DNA of 11,033 bases. Origin: an uncultured Eubacteriales bacterium (GTDB lineage: Bacteria > Bacillota > Clostridia > Oscillospirales > Acutalibacteraceae). Shown piece by piece: positions 1-5,970 of the stretch; the stretch's first letter is position 1, and each line of letters begins with the position of its first letter. The notes beneath the pieces were generated by a model that worked only from the letters and a program-made list of their open reading frames with translations, was not told the DNA's origin and made no database searches. The stretch lies in the NCBI GenBank assembly GCA_934408795.1, contig CAKRVQ010000018.1:1-11033 (forward strand), read 5' to 3'. The translations under genes and the position numbers were made by a program.

Positions 1-608
1 TCGCAGCGCTTTTGTATGTTTGGCAGCTCGGAACCGAATTCGGAAATGCCGTTGCCGATGTCATTACCGGGGAGTACAATGTATCGGGCAAGCTCACGAC
101 CTCGGTGCCCCGCTCCGAGGGACAGATACCCGTGTATTACAACCGCAATATGACGGGAAGACCCGAAAAGGGGCTCGTATGGTATGAGACGGGATATAAG
201 GATATTACCGTCGAACCCGATTACATATTCGGATACGGTCTCAGCTATACAACATTTGAGTATTCGGCAGTCTCCCTCTCCAAAGACAGTATGCCGACCG
301 ACGGCAGCATAAAGGTGAAGTGCACCGTCACCAATACGGGCGACCGCGACGGCAACACGGTGGCACAGCTTTATGTCAGAGACTTGGTCGCCTCCTGCGT
401 CAGACCGATAAGAGAGCTTAAAGGTTTTGAGCGGATATTCTTAAAGACGGGCGAAAGCAAAACCGTCGAGTTTGAACTGAAAGCGGATGACCTCGCTTTC
501 CATAATGTCGAGTTAAAGCGCGTTGTGGAGCCGGGAAAATTCAGGGTTTGGATCGGCGACAACGCCAAGGACGATGCAAGGCAGGTCGAATTCACGGTCA
601 CCGAATAA
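1..608 (+). CDS. Glycoside hydrolase family 3 beta-glucosidase, C-terminal part (5' truncated by window)
   Basis: This is the end of a GH3 exo-beta-glucosidase of the BglX type, which releases terminal sugars from beta-linked oligosaccharides. The reading frame is already open at base 3, so the true start lies outside the window. What remains is the tail of the alpha/beta sandwich domain, with the family pattern GNAVADVITGEYNVSGKL, PRSEGQIPVYYN and the FGYGLSYTTFEYS segment. After it comes a fibronectin III-like domain (VTNTGDRDGNTVAQLYVRD, RPIRELKGFERI, LKTGESKTVEFEL) that runs to the TAA at 606-608. In GH3 enzymes the nucleophile Asp sits in the missing N-terminal barrel, so catalytic competence and any signal peptide cannot be judged. 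No partner gene is visible downstream. The nearest terminator-like hairpin is 774-802. The family call is firm; the exact substrate is not known. Confidence 0.93.
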   Translation, partial: AALLYVWQLGTEFGNAVADVITGEYNVSGKLTTSVPRSEGQIPVYYNRNMTGRPEKGLVWYETGYKDITVEPDYIFGYGLSYTTFEYSAVSLSKDSMPTDGSIKVKCTVTNTGDRDGNTVAQLYVRDLVASCVRPIRELKGFERIFLKTGESKTVEFELKADDLAFHNVELKRVVEPGKFRVWIGDNAKDDARQVEFTVTE

Positions 609-625
609 TTGCCCGATCATATGAC

Positions 626-645
626 CGATGCAAATCGATGCAAAT
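626..645. repeat. Perfect 10-bp tandem duplication
   Basis: The unit CGATGCAAAT occurs twice in direct succession, 18 bases after the GH3 stop codon. It looks like a simple slippage duplication. No function is implied. Confidence 0.8.
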
Positions 646-648
646 AAG

Positions 649-662
649 AACAGTTGAAAACA
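649..662. repeat. 14-nt direct repeat, left copy
   Basis: AACAGTTGAAAACA is identical to 1977-1990. The match extends leftward with one mismatch over about three more bases. The two copies bracket most of the atypical 1.3-kb region. They could be a target duplication or recombination scar, or simply a shared promoter-like motif: the right copy includes a -35 box, whereas the left copy has no matching -10 at 17 bp. Confidence 0.6.
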
Positions 663-773
663 ACGCGACCTACGGAACCGCAAACCGTATGGGGCGACAG
701 ATCGACCGAGCGAACGACAACAGGTCGGTGGCAGCGGTCGGCTTCGCGGACTTAAATAAAATATGAATACGGA

Positions 774-802
774 GCGCCCGTGCACTTGATGTGCACGGGC
801 GC
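774..802 (+). terminator. Strong hairpin, possible terminator of the GH3 gene
   Basis: A perfect 12-bp stem (GCGCCCGTGCAC with GTGCACGGGCGC) closes a 5-nt loop. The T-run (810-813) is short and separated from the stem by seven bases, so it is not a textbook rho-independent terminator. It is the first strong stem downstream of the GH3 stop, 166 nt away. Confidence 0.5.
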
Positions 803-923
803 GCTGCGGTTTTATCAATACTTTGCCGACAGACCGTTATTTATATTTGTTCGTGCTCTGCGGGGCAGACACTTTTCTCGGTGCACAACACGACCTCCTC
901 GGACACTCGGAAATATGCAAATG

Positions 924-954
924 ACGGCGCGGCGCACCCTGCGCGCTGCGCCGT
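924..954. repeat. Compound palindrome
   Basis: A 7-bp outer stem (924-930 with 948-954) encloses a 5-bp inner hairpin (932-936 with 940-944, loop CCC), separated by an asymmetric internal loop. No T-run follows, so a terminator role is weak. Confidence 0.5.
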
Positions 955-988
955 CCCTTATCCTCGGATTCTAATGGTTATTACTGTC

Positions 989-1140
989 CGTATCGGAGTA
1001 AGACGGCGTATCTCGTCGGCGTATCGGATCAGCGTATCGGAATAAGTCGGCATGTTAAAGCCGGACGGGCGTATTAAAGCATGGCGGCACATCGATGAAA
1101 GCCGAGTGTCGAAGCGATGCGCCGTATCGGGGCAAGTCGG
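989..1140. repeat. Three 18-bp degenerate direct repeats
   Basis: Copies at 989-1006, 1033-1050 and 1123-1140 fit the consensus CGTATCGGRRYAAGWCGG. The core CGTATCGG also occurs at 1020-1027, and a variant (CGTATCTC) at 1007-1014. Spacing is irregular, so this is not a CRISPR array. It could be a cluster of protein-binding sites or a decayed repeat. Confidence 0.6.
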
Positions 1141-1324
1141 AGCGGGCGCGCACGATTGCCGGTCAGCCCGCTGCCGTAAATGAGCGGGTCAGTCGTACTG
1201 CCGCAAGAGCGGGGGGAGAAGAAACGGGTCGGACCGCCGGCTTGAAGAGGTCGGGTCGGCGGCACTGCTGCGGGGAGGGGGCGGTCGTGCTGCCGTGAGG
1301 GGATCGGTCTGAGGGAGACGGCGG

Positions 1325-1401
1325 ACTTGGCGGCGCCGCGCGCCCTCCTGACGGAGGGCGCACAAGCGGGCAGCGCCGAAGTCAGGTGCTCCTCACGGAG
1401 C
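1325..1401. other. Folded GC-rich element at the strand-skew switch
   Basis: A 10-bp outer stem with a GG bulge (1325-1336 with 1373-1382) encloses a perfect 9-bp hairpin with a TGAC loop (1340-1348 with 1353-1361). Directly downstream is a second hairpin with a TCAC loop (1388-1392 with 1397-1401). The two hairpin tips share the pattern CTCCTSACGGAG, as if one were a copy of the other. The element sits where the + strand changes from G-rich to C-rich. It could be an RNA structure or a DNA cruciform; no known RNA family is recognised. Confidence 0.5.
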
Positions 1402-1461
1402 GGTATATAACCATTGATTTTCCGTCGCCCCGCCCGCATTCACTTTGCGCTGCTCGCCTTT

Positions 1462-1482
1462 GCCGCGCGCGAAGCGCGCGGC
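1462..1482. repeat. GC palindrome with GAA loop (REP-like), copy 1
   Basis: A perfect 9-bp stem of alternating G and C closes a GAA loop. Its 17-nt core (1464-1480) is exactly the reverse complement of 9323-9339, so the same palindrome occurs twice in the window in intergenic DNA and in opposite orientation. This resembles repetitive extragenic palindromes or a family of terminator-like stems. Confidence 0.6.
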
Positions 1483-1976
1483 GCGGCGCCGCCTCACTGC
1501 ACCCCTCCCCGCAGCTCTGCCGTCCCCTGTGATCATAACCGCACCTGCCCGCCGCCCTTTTTGTCTCTGCCGCCTGACATTTGCTTACTTGTCACCCCCG
1601 CCGCACTAAGCACACCGCACCTTTGTTTTGAACCCGTCGTCCGCTGCCCCGTGACCACTGCCTCCTGCACTCACTGCCGTCTCACACTGCCGCCGCTTTT
1701 CACTTGCTGATCCGTCTCGGCGCGCTTACCGCCGCACCTCTCTCATCCGCTGCCCGACACTTGCCCGCTCGCGCCGATCCTGCCCGTGCTCCGCCCGCAT
1801 TCGCCTCCCCGCCCCCCACTTTACAGGCACTCACTCTGCCCGCACCCGTCATGTCCGCACTCGACCGCTCACCCGCACCCGTCAGCTTACCCTCATCCGC
1901 CCCGCTCGCCCTCATCTGTCCGCCGTTCGCAAAATATGAGATCATATTATGTATAACGGCAAATGCCGTACCAAAA

Positions 1977-1990
1977 AACAGTTGAAAACA
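1977..1990. repeat. 14-nt direct repeat, right copy
   Basis: This is identical to 649-662. It contains the -35 box (TTGAAA, 1982-1987) of the promoter for the downstream peptidase operon. Confidence 0.6.
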
Positions 1991-2010
1991 GGGGCATACG
2001 GTAATATAAT
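1982..2010 (+). promoter_or_regulatory. Sigma-A-type promoter of the peptidase-transporter-EEP operon
   Basis: TTGAAA at 1982-1987 and TATAAT at 2005-2010 are separated by exactly 17 bp, which is near consensus. Transcription would start near 2017, leaving a leader of about 90 nt before the ATG at 2106. The leader has a weak 5-bp stem (2044-2048 with 2057-2061). A 5-bp palindrome (1956-1969) just upstream could be an operator, but is too short to claim. Confidence 0.8.
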
Positions 2011-2105
2011 GATTGTGGATCGCAAAAATTAGAACTCAAAGCAGCCGTCTGCAAAAACGGCGGACCGAAAAGACCACAGACCGAAAAGGGAAAGAGTGAA
2101 AGAAA

Positions 2106-3173
2106 ATGACCGATGTTAAGATAAAAAAGATACAGGAGTTCCTGGAGGATAAAGAGGCAGCCCTTATTACATCCGATGAAAACAGATTCTATCTGACGGG
2201 CTTTCCTTCTTCGGCGGGAACACTGTTAATAACAAAGAAAAAAGCCTATTTCCTGATAGATTTCAGATACATAGAGGTCGCGCGTAAGAAGGTTCCCTTC
2301 TGCGATGTCATACTCTTTGCGGCTGGAGGACCGACCGTGTATTCCCTCGCGAAAGAGGACGGCATAAAGCAGGTCTATGTCGAGGTCGACCGTATGAGCG
2401 TCGCGGACTTTGCCGCGAGAAAGGCGGGCTTCGGTGACATATTGAGCGACAGTGATAAATTGACAAAGTACATAACAGAGATCAGAGCGGTCAAGGAGTC
2501 CTACGAGATCAAAGCCATAGAAAAGGCTCAGAAGATGACCGATGACACATTCTCTTATATCCTCAATAACATCCGCGCGGGCAGGACCGAGAGAGATGTT
2601 ATGCTTGATATGGAGTTTTATATGAGAAAGCTCGGCAGCGAAGGAGTCTCTTTCGACTTTATAGTCGTGTCGGGAAAGAATTCGTCTCTGCCGCACGGAG
2701 TCCCCTCCGATAAGGTGATCGAGGACGGAGACTTTGTGACCATGGATTTCGGCGCGGTCGCCGACGGATATCATTCGGATATGACAAGAACGGTTGCGGT
2801 CGGCCATGCGACCGATGAAATGATAAAGGTCTATGAGACCGTCCGTGCCGCACAGAGCAAGGCGTTTGAGGTCATAAGACCCGGCGCGGACTGCTTTGAA
2901 GTGGATAAAGCCGCCCGCGATCTTATCAATGCCGCGGGATATGAAGGCTGCTTCGGGCACGGCCTCGGTCACAGTGTCGGAGTTGAGATCCACGAAAATC
3001 CCAATTTCAATATGCGTTGTCATGAAAAACTGGTTCCCGGCAATATAATGACCGTGGAGCCGGGCATATATCTTGAAAATAAATTCGGCGTTCGTATCGA
3101 GGATATGGTCGCTATCACCGATGAAGGCTTCCGCAACCTCACCGCATCCGAGAGGCAGCTCATCATCCTGTAA
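2106..3173 (+). CDS. M24B family metallopeptidase (Xaa-Pro aminopeptidase/dipeptidase type)
   Basis: This is a cytoplasmic peptidase of the creatinase/aminopeptidase-P fold, expected to cleave an N-terminal residue before proline or a Xaa-Pro dipeptide using two divalent metals. The protein has 355 residues, normal for the short YqhT/PepQ-like forms. An N-terminal creatinase-like domain (about 5-130) precedes the pita-bread domain (about 135-355). All five expected metal ligands are visible: Asp214 (MDFGA), Asp225 (YHSDMTRT), His289 (GHGLGHSVG), Glu318 (TVEPGIY) and Glu332 (RIEDM). Active-site histidines 197 and 296 are also present. There is no signal peptide. The ATG at 2106 follows a purine-rich A/G leader rather than a strong AGGAGG. 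It is the first gene after the promoter at 1982-2010, and the transporter gene starts 28 nt after its stop. The family is certain; dipeptidase versus aminopeptidase specificity is not resolved. Confidence 0.95.
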   Translation: MTDVKIKKIQEFLEDKEAALITSDENRFYLTGFPSSAGTLLITKKKAYFLIDFRYIEVARKKVPFCDVILFAAGGPTVYSLAKEDGIKQVYVEVDRMSVADFAARKAGFGDILSDSDKLTKYITEIRAVKESYEIKAIEKAQKMTDDTFSYILNNIRAGRTERDVMLDMEFYMRKLGSEGVSFDFIVVSGKNSSLPHGVPSDKVIEDGDFVTMDFGAVADGYHSDMTRTVAVGHATDEMIKVYETVRAAQSKAFEVIRPGADCFEVDKAARDLINAAGYEGCFGHGLGHSVGVEIHENPNFNMRCHEKLVPGNIMTVEPGIYLENKFGVRIEDMVAITDEGFRNLTASERQLIIL

Positions 3174-3201
3174 CAAAATACAGGTTGAGTGTAAAACGGT
3201 T

Positions 3202-4128
3202 ATGACTGTGAATAAAAAACTCACCGGCAGCCTTGCCGCACTGACGGCCAATGTGATATTCGGCTTCAGCAACTTTTTCTCGGTCAAGGCACTGGGATTT
3301 GCAGAGCCGCTCGTGATACTGTCCCTTCGGTTCACGGTCGCATTCGCGGCACTTTGCCTGATGCGCGTCTTCGGATTGATAAAGCTTTCGTATAAAGGGA
3401 AAAAGCTTACCGGACTTGTTCTTATGTGCCTCGCGCAGCCGCTTTGCTATTTTTTAAGTGAGTTGTACGGTATAGATATGACCTCCTCTTCCTTTTCGGG
3501 AGTGATGATCTCGCTGGCTCCCGTGGCGGCAGTCATACTGTCGGCGATCTTTCTCAAAGAACGCCCCTCGGCACTGCAGGCGGTCTTTTCGGCAGTCTCG
3601 GTAGCGGGGGCGGCGGGAATGAATCTCTTCGGGGGAGACGGCGGAGGAAACAAACCGCTAGGCGCGTTGTTGTTGACGGCTGCGGTACTGTCTGCGGCGG
3701 TGTTCAATATACTCAGCAGACGCGAGTCGGCGCACTTTTCTCCCACCGAGCGAACATTTTTTATGATGGGAACGGGCGCGCTCGGATTCACCGCGGCGGC
3801 GATAGCGGTTTACGGCAAAGAATACTTTACCGCAGCCGCGTCGGCGTTGACCGAGCCTGTCTTTGATATCTCGCTCGGATATCTTGCTCTCGTTTCTTCG
3901 GTCGCGGCGTACTTCTTGTATAACTATGCAACCTCAAACATAAGCGTTGTCAGGGCAACTTCGTTTTCCAATGTGATAGCCGTCGTTTCGGTGCTCGGAG
4001 GCGTGCTGCTGCTTAACGAAAGCTTCGGCGCGGTCGAGGCGGTCTGTTCGGCGTTGATAATAGTCGGCGTGTTCGGGGTAAATCTTGCGGGCGCCGAAAG
4101 ATCGGGTAAACAGAAGGAGTGCAGATGA
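3202..4128 (+). CDS. EamA/DMT superfamily membrane transporter
   Basis: This is a 308-residue integral membrane protein of the drug/metabolite transporter superfamily, which exports amino acids, metabolites or drugs. Two tandem EamA repeats are visible, about residues 10-140 and 153-295, each with roughly five hydrophobic segments. The conserved repeat ends occur as LAPVAAVILSAIFLKER (Glu120) and VLGGVLLLNESF (Glu273). A glycine-rich linker (GGDGGGN, 144-150) joins the halves, and the tail is short and basic. The ATG at 3202 is chosen because an upstream in-frame start at 3073 would overlap the peptidase by about 100 bases and add a non-hydrophobic 43-residue extension. The ribosome binding site (AGGTTGAG) is weak, so translation may depend on coupling to the peptidase. 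The substrate cannot be told from sequence; export of amino acids or peptides freed by the peptidase is only a guess from position. Confidence 0.92.
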   Translation: MTVNKKLTGSLAALTANVIFGFSNFFSVKALGFAEPLVILSLRFTVAFAALCLMRVFGLIKLSYKGKKLTGLVLMCLAQPLCYFLSELYGIDMTSSSFSGVMISLAPVAAVILSAIFLKERPSALQAVFSAVSVAGAAGMNLFGGDGGGNKPLGALLLTAAVLSAAVFNILSRRESAHFSPTERTFFMMGTGALGFTAAAIAVYGKEYFTAAASALTEPVFDISLGYLALVSSVAAYFLYNYATSNISVVRATSFSNVIAVVSVLGGVLLLNESFGAVEAVCSALIIVGVFGVNLAGAERSGKQKECR

Positions 4129-4129
4129 T

Positions 4130-4900
4130 ATGAAATTCGTTACATTTAATATCCGCTATAAATGGGACGGAGACGGAATAAACAGCTTCGTCCACCGCGC
4201 CGGGTCGGTGCTCGATAAGATAGATACCGAAAGCCCCGATATAATATGCTTCCAGGAGGCATCCGAAAAAATAGGCGATTTCCTTAAAAAGCACCTGACC
4301 GATTATGCGTTTTGCGGTGTGGGAAGGGAAAAGGATCTCGGCGGCGAGGCAATGCTCGTTGCGGTGAAAAAGGATACCTTCCGTATAGAGTCAAGCTATA
4401 CCGAATGGTATTCCCCGACACCGAGCGTCCCGGGTTCCCGCCACGAGGGTCAGAATGTGTGCCCGCGCACCTTTAACAGGGTCACGGTGACACGCCTCGG
4501 CGACAATAAGAGGTTCAGAATCTACAATACGCATTTTGATTATGAGAAGCCGGAGATCCGACTTCTTGAGGCCGAACAACTTAAAGACGATATTGAAAAG
4601 GTGTTCGCCGCAGACCCGCTGCCCACCGTTGTCGCGGGCGATCTCAATGCGCTGCCCGGAACTAAAGAGATATCCCGGCTTCTCGGCATTGATACACCCC
4701 GCCTTAACGATCTCACGACCGGGTTTGAACACACCTACCACGGCTTCGGCGGCAGGGATAATACCGACGGCTTTGAAAAGATAGATTATATTTTCTGTAC
4801 GGATGACTTAAAAAAGAACGCCTCCGAGGCATCGCTTTGGACCGACGGTTCGGACGGAATCTGGCTTTCCGACCACTATCCCGTTGCAGTCGAACTTTAA
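4130..4900 (+). CDS. Endonuclease/exonuclease/phosphatase (EEP) family protein
   Basis: This is a 256-residue enzyme of the EEP (DNase I/exonuclease III-like) fold, Mg-dependent and cleaving phosphodiester or phosphomonoester bonds. The full motif set is present: Asn7 (FNIRY), Glu43 (CFQE), His135 (NTHFDYE), Asp171 and Asn173 (GDLNALP), Asp219 (KIDYIF) and Asp248-His249 (WLSDHYPV). No signal peptide or membrane segment is visible, so it is probably cytoplasmic. The ATG at 4130 is preferred because it is one base past the transporter stop and has AAGGAG at 4114-4119. The in-frame alternative at 4085 lies inside the transporter gene. It is the last gene of the three-gene operon. The fold call is firm, but whether it acts on nucleic acid, sugar phosphate or a lipid headgroup is unknown. 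Confidence 0.93.
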   Translation: MKFVTFNIRYKWDGDGINSFVHRAGSVLDKIDTESPDIICFQEASEKIGDFLKKHLTDYAFCGVGREKDLGGEAMLVAVKKDTFRIESSYTEWYSPTPSVPGSRHEGQNVCPRTFNRVTVTRLGDNKRFRIYNTHFDYEKPEIRLLEAEQLKDDIEKVFAADPLPTVVAGDLNALPGTKEISRLLGIDTPRLNDLTTGFEHTYHGFGGRDNTDGFEKIDYIFCTDDLKKNASEASLWTDGSDGIWLSDHYPVAVEL

Positions 4901-5226
4901 CGGGACCACCCGACGGCGCCCGTCGTCTCAAAACGGTTGTGGATATAGGCAACAATTTGCGGTTGCATTTTTGACCGTGTGGATTTATAATGTAAGATGA
5001 GTATTGCTCCGAATACGGCGCGGTGCGGCAAACGGCTGCACGCTGAAGCCTGATTAAGTGCGTAAAAGCCGTCTTTCGGAAATTACGGTCAGCCTGTACG
5101 AAGAGGACCGACAAGTCTGATCCGATCGAACGCGGCACGAGGGGCAATATACCGGTGCACAGCACGATCGGCGAAACACAAATAAAAACAATGATTCCAA
5201 AAGTCGTTGTCGGAACGGAGATAAAG
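4901..5226. other. Intergenic region and long leader of the cps-like operon
   Basis: This stretch holds a short 6-bp hairpin after the EEP stop (4911-4916 with 4920-4925, without a T-run, so a poor terminator), a promoter (4963-4991), and a leader of about 230 nt. Two stems can be drawn in the leader: 5032-5041 with 5058-5072 (10 bp with a GTAAA bulge), and 5122-5128 with 5165-5171 (7 bp, long loop). I recognise no known riboswitch or protein-dependent leader in it. Confidence 0.6.
4963..4991 (+). promoter_or_regulatory. Promoter of the CpsC/CpsD/CpsB/PIG-L operon
   Basis: TTGCAT (4963-4968) and TATAAT (4986-4991) are 17 bp apart. Another TTGACC lies at 4971-4976, but only 9 bp from the -10, so it is not the -35. 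The predicted start near 4998 gives a leader of about 230 nt before the ATG at 5227. Confidence 0.72.
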
Positions 5227-5970
5227 ATGAAAAAACTTGAAATAAAGGATCTGTTGAGGGTACTACGATCAAAATTCTGGATAGTTATCGCGGCAGTAGT
5301 CATTTGTGCGGCACTGAGCTTTTCATACTGTGCCTTTTTGGCGACCCCGTTGTATTCCTCAAGCGCGATAATCGCCGTCACGACGGGCGGGATCTCAAAC
5401 GACGATACCGAAACAAAGAATCAAACGATGACCACCGCAGCGGTCTCGACATCGCTTAATATGCTGCCCACCTATATAGGCGCTCTGCGCAACGGCGGTC
5501 TTCTTTATGAAATGACTGCCGAACGCCTTTCACAAAGAGCGGGAGAGTTCGCGACCTCAAAGACCTACAGTGCCTCAGAGCTTAAACAGATGGTTACCTG
5601 GACATATGTTGACGATGAGCTTAATGTTACGCTTACCGTCAAATCGAAGAATCCTAAGGACGCATACATAATCGCCAAGGAGATCGCCGATACGGCGGAC
5701 AGTTATCTGAAGGTGCCTTACCGCTACTCCGCCGCCACCGTGATAAATTCACCCAACAGCGCCAAGCTTTCCTACCCCAATCAGCCTCTGTTTATTGTGG
5801 TAGCCGCGTTGTTCGGACTTGTCGTTTCGGTTGCAATCATTTATATCTATGCCATCACCGATAACACGGTCAAGGATGAAGACGACCTTATTAAAAACGG
5901 ATTTACGGTTCTCGGCTCGGTGCCCGATCTGAACGAAACCTCAAAAGGAGGCGCGTACTACCGTGTATAA
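5227..5970 (+). CDS. cpsC: Wzz/CpsC-type polysaccharide co-polymerase, BY-kinase adaptor
   Basis: This 247-residue membrane protein belongs to the Wzz/CpsC (YveK, CapA) family, which sets polysaccharide chain length and activates the partner BY-kinase. Two membrane segments frame the protein: about 18-38 (WIVIAAVVICAALSFSYCAF) and about 187-209. The region between them is extracellular. The family proline-rich stretch (NSPNSAKLSYPNQP, 174-187) comes just before the second segment. The cytoplasmic tail (about 210-247) is where such proteins contact the kinase. The ATG at 5227 is chosen because GGAG (5217-5220) is well spaced and the next residues MKKLEIKDLLRVLRSKFW form the usual Wzz amphipathic lead-in. 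A GTG at 5155 would add 24 residues without a recognisable role. The 3' end overlaps the kinase gene by 8 nt, implying translational coupling. Confidence 0.92.
   Translation: MKKLEIKDLLRVLRSKFWIVIAAVVICAALSFSYCAFLATPLYSSSAIIAVTTGGISNDDTETKNQTMTTAAVSTSLNMLPTYIGALRNGGLLYEMTAERLSQRAGEFATSKTYSASELKQMVTWTYVDDELNVTLTVKSKNPKDAYIIAKEIADTADSYLKVPYRYSAATVINSPNSAKLSYPNQPLFIVVAALFGLVVSVAIIYIYAITDNTVKDEDDLIKNGFTVLGSVPDLNETSKGGAYYRV

Larger units (their letters stand above)
609..2105. other. 1.5-kb gene-poor intergenic region with palindromes and strand-skew switch
   Basis: I find no convincing gene here. Open frames of 60-120 codons exist on both strands, but they are low-complexity (Arg/Ala/Pro/Gly-rich), lack good ribosome binding sites and resemble no family I know. 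The stretch contains a tandem 10-bp duplication (626-645), a 12-bp perfect hairpin (774-802), a compound palindrome (924-954), three 18-bp degenerate repeats (989-1140), a G-rich segment (about 1130-1320), a folded element (1325-1401), a C-rich segment (about 1410-1930) with a GC palindrome (1462-1482), and finally a promoter (1982-2010). By hand count, 1201-1320 has 60 G to 26 C, while 1801-1920 has 18 G to 64 C on the + strand. It may be a decayed or non-coding insertion, or an untranslated RNA locus. Confidence 0.7.

Noticed and set aside
513..818. - strand open frame across the GH3 end
   Set aside because: It overlaps the GH3 gene and the hairpin at 774-802 and has no recognisable product.
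989..1140. Possible CRISPR array
   Set aside because: The repeats are 18 bp, only three, degenerate and unevenly spaced, and no cas gene is near.
1414..1985. Open frames on both strands in the C-rich region (for example 1414-1710 +, 1704-1985 +, 1700-1945 -)
   Set aside because: They encode low-complexity Pro/Ala/Cys or Gly/Ala/Arg sequence, overlap each other, and lack ribosome binding sites. They follow from the biased composition.
2226..3335. 369-codon open frame on the - strand opposite the peptidase gene
   Set aside because: It is antisense to an M24 peptidase with all metal ligands, matches no family I know and has no ribosome binding site. It is a shadow of the real gene's codon pattern.
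4911..4925. Terminator after the EEP gene
   Set aside because: The stem is only 6 bp with a 3-nt loop and has no T-run. Kept only as part of the intergenic description.
5155..5226. Upstream GTG start for cpsC
   Set aside because: The extension has no family similarity, and the ATG at 5227 has a well-spaced GGAG.
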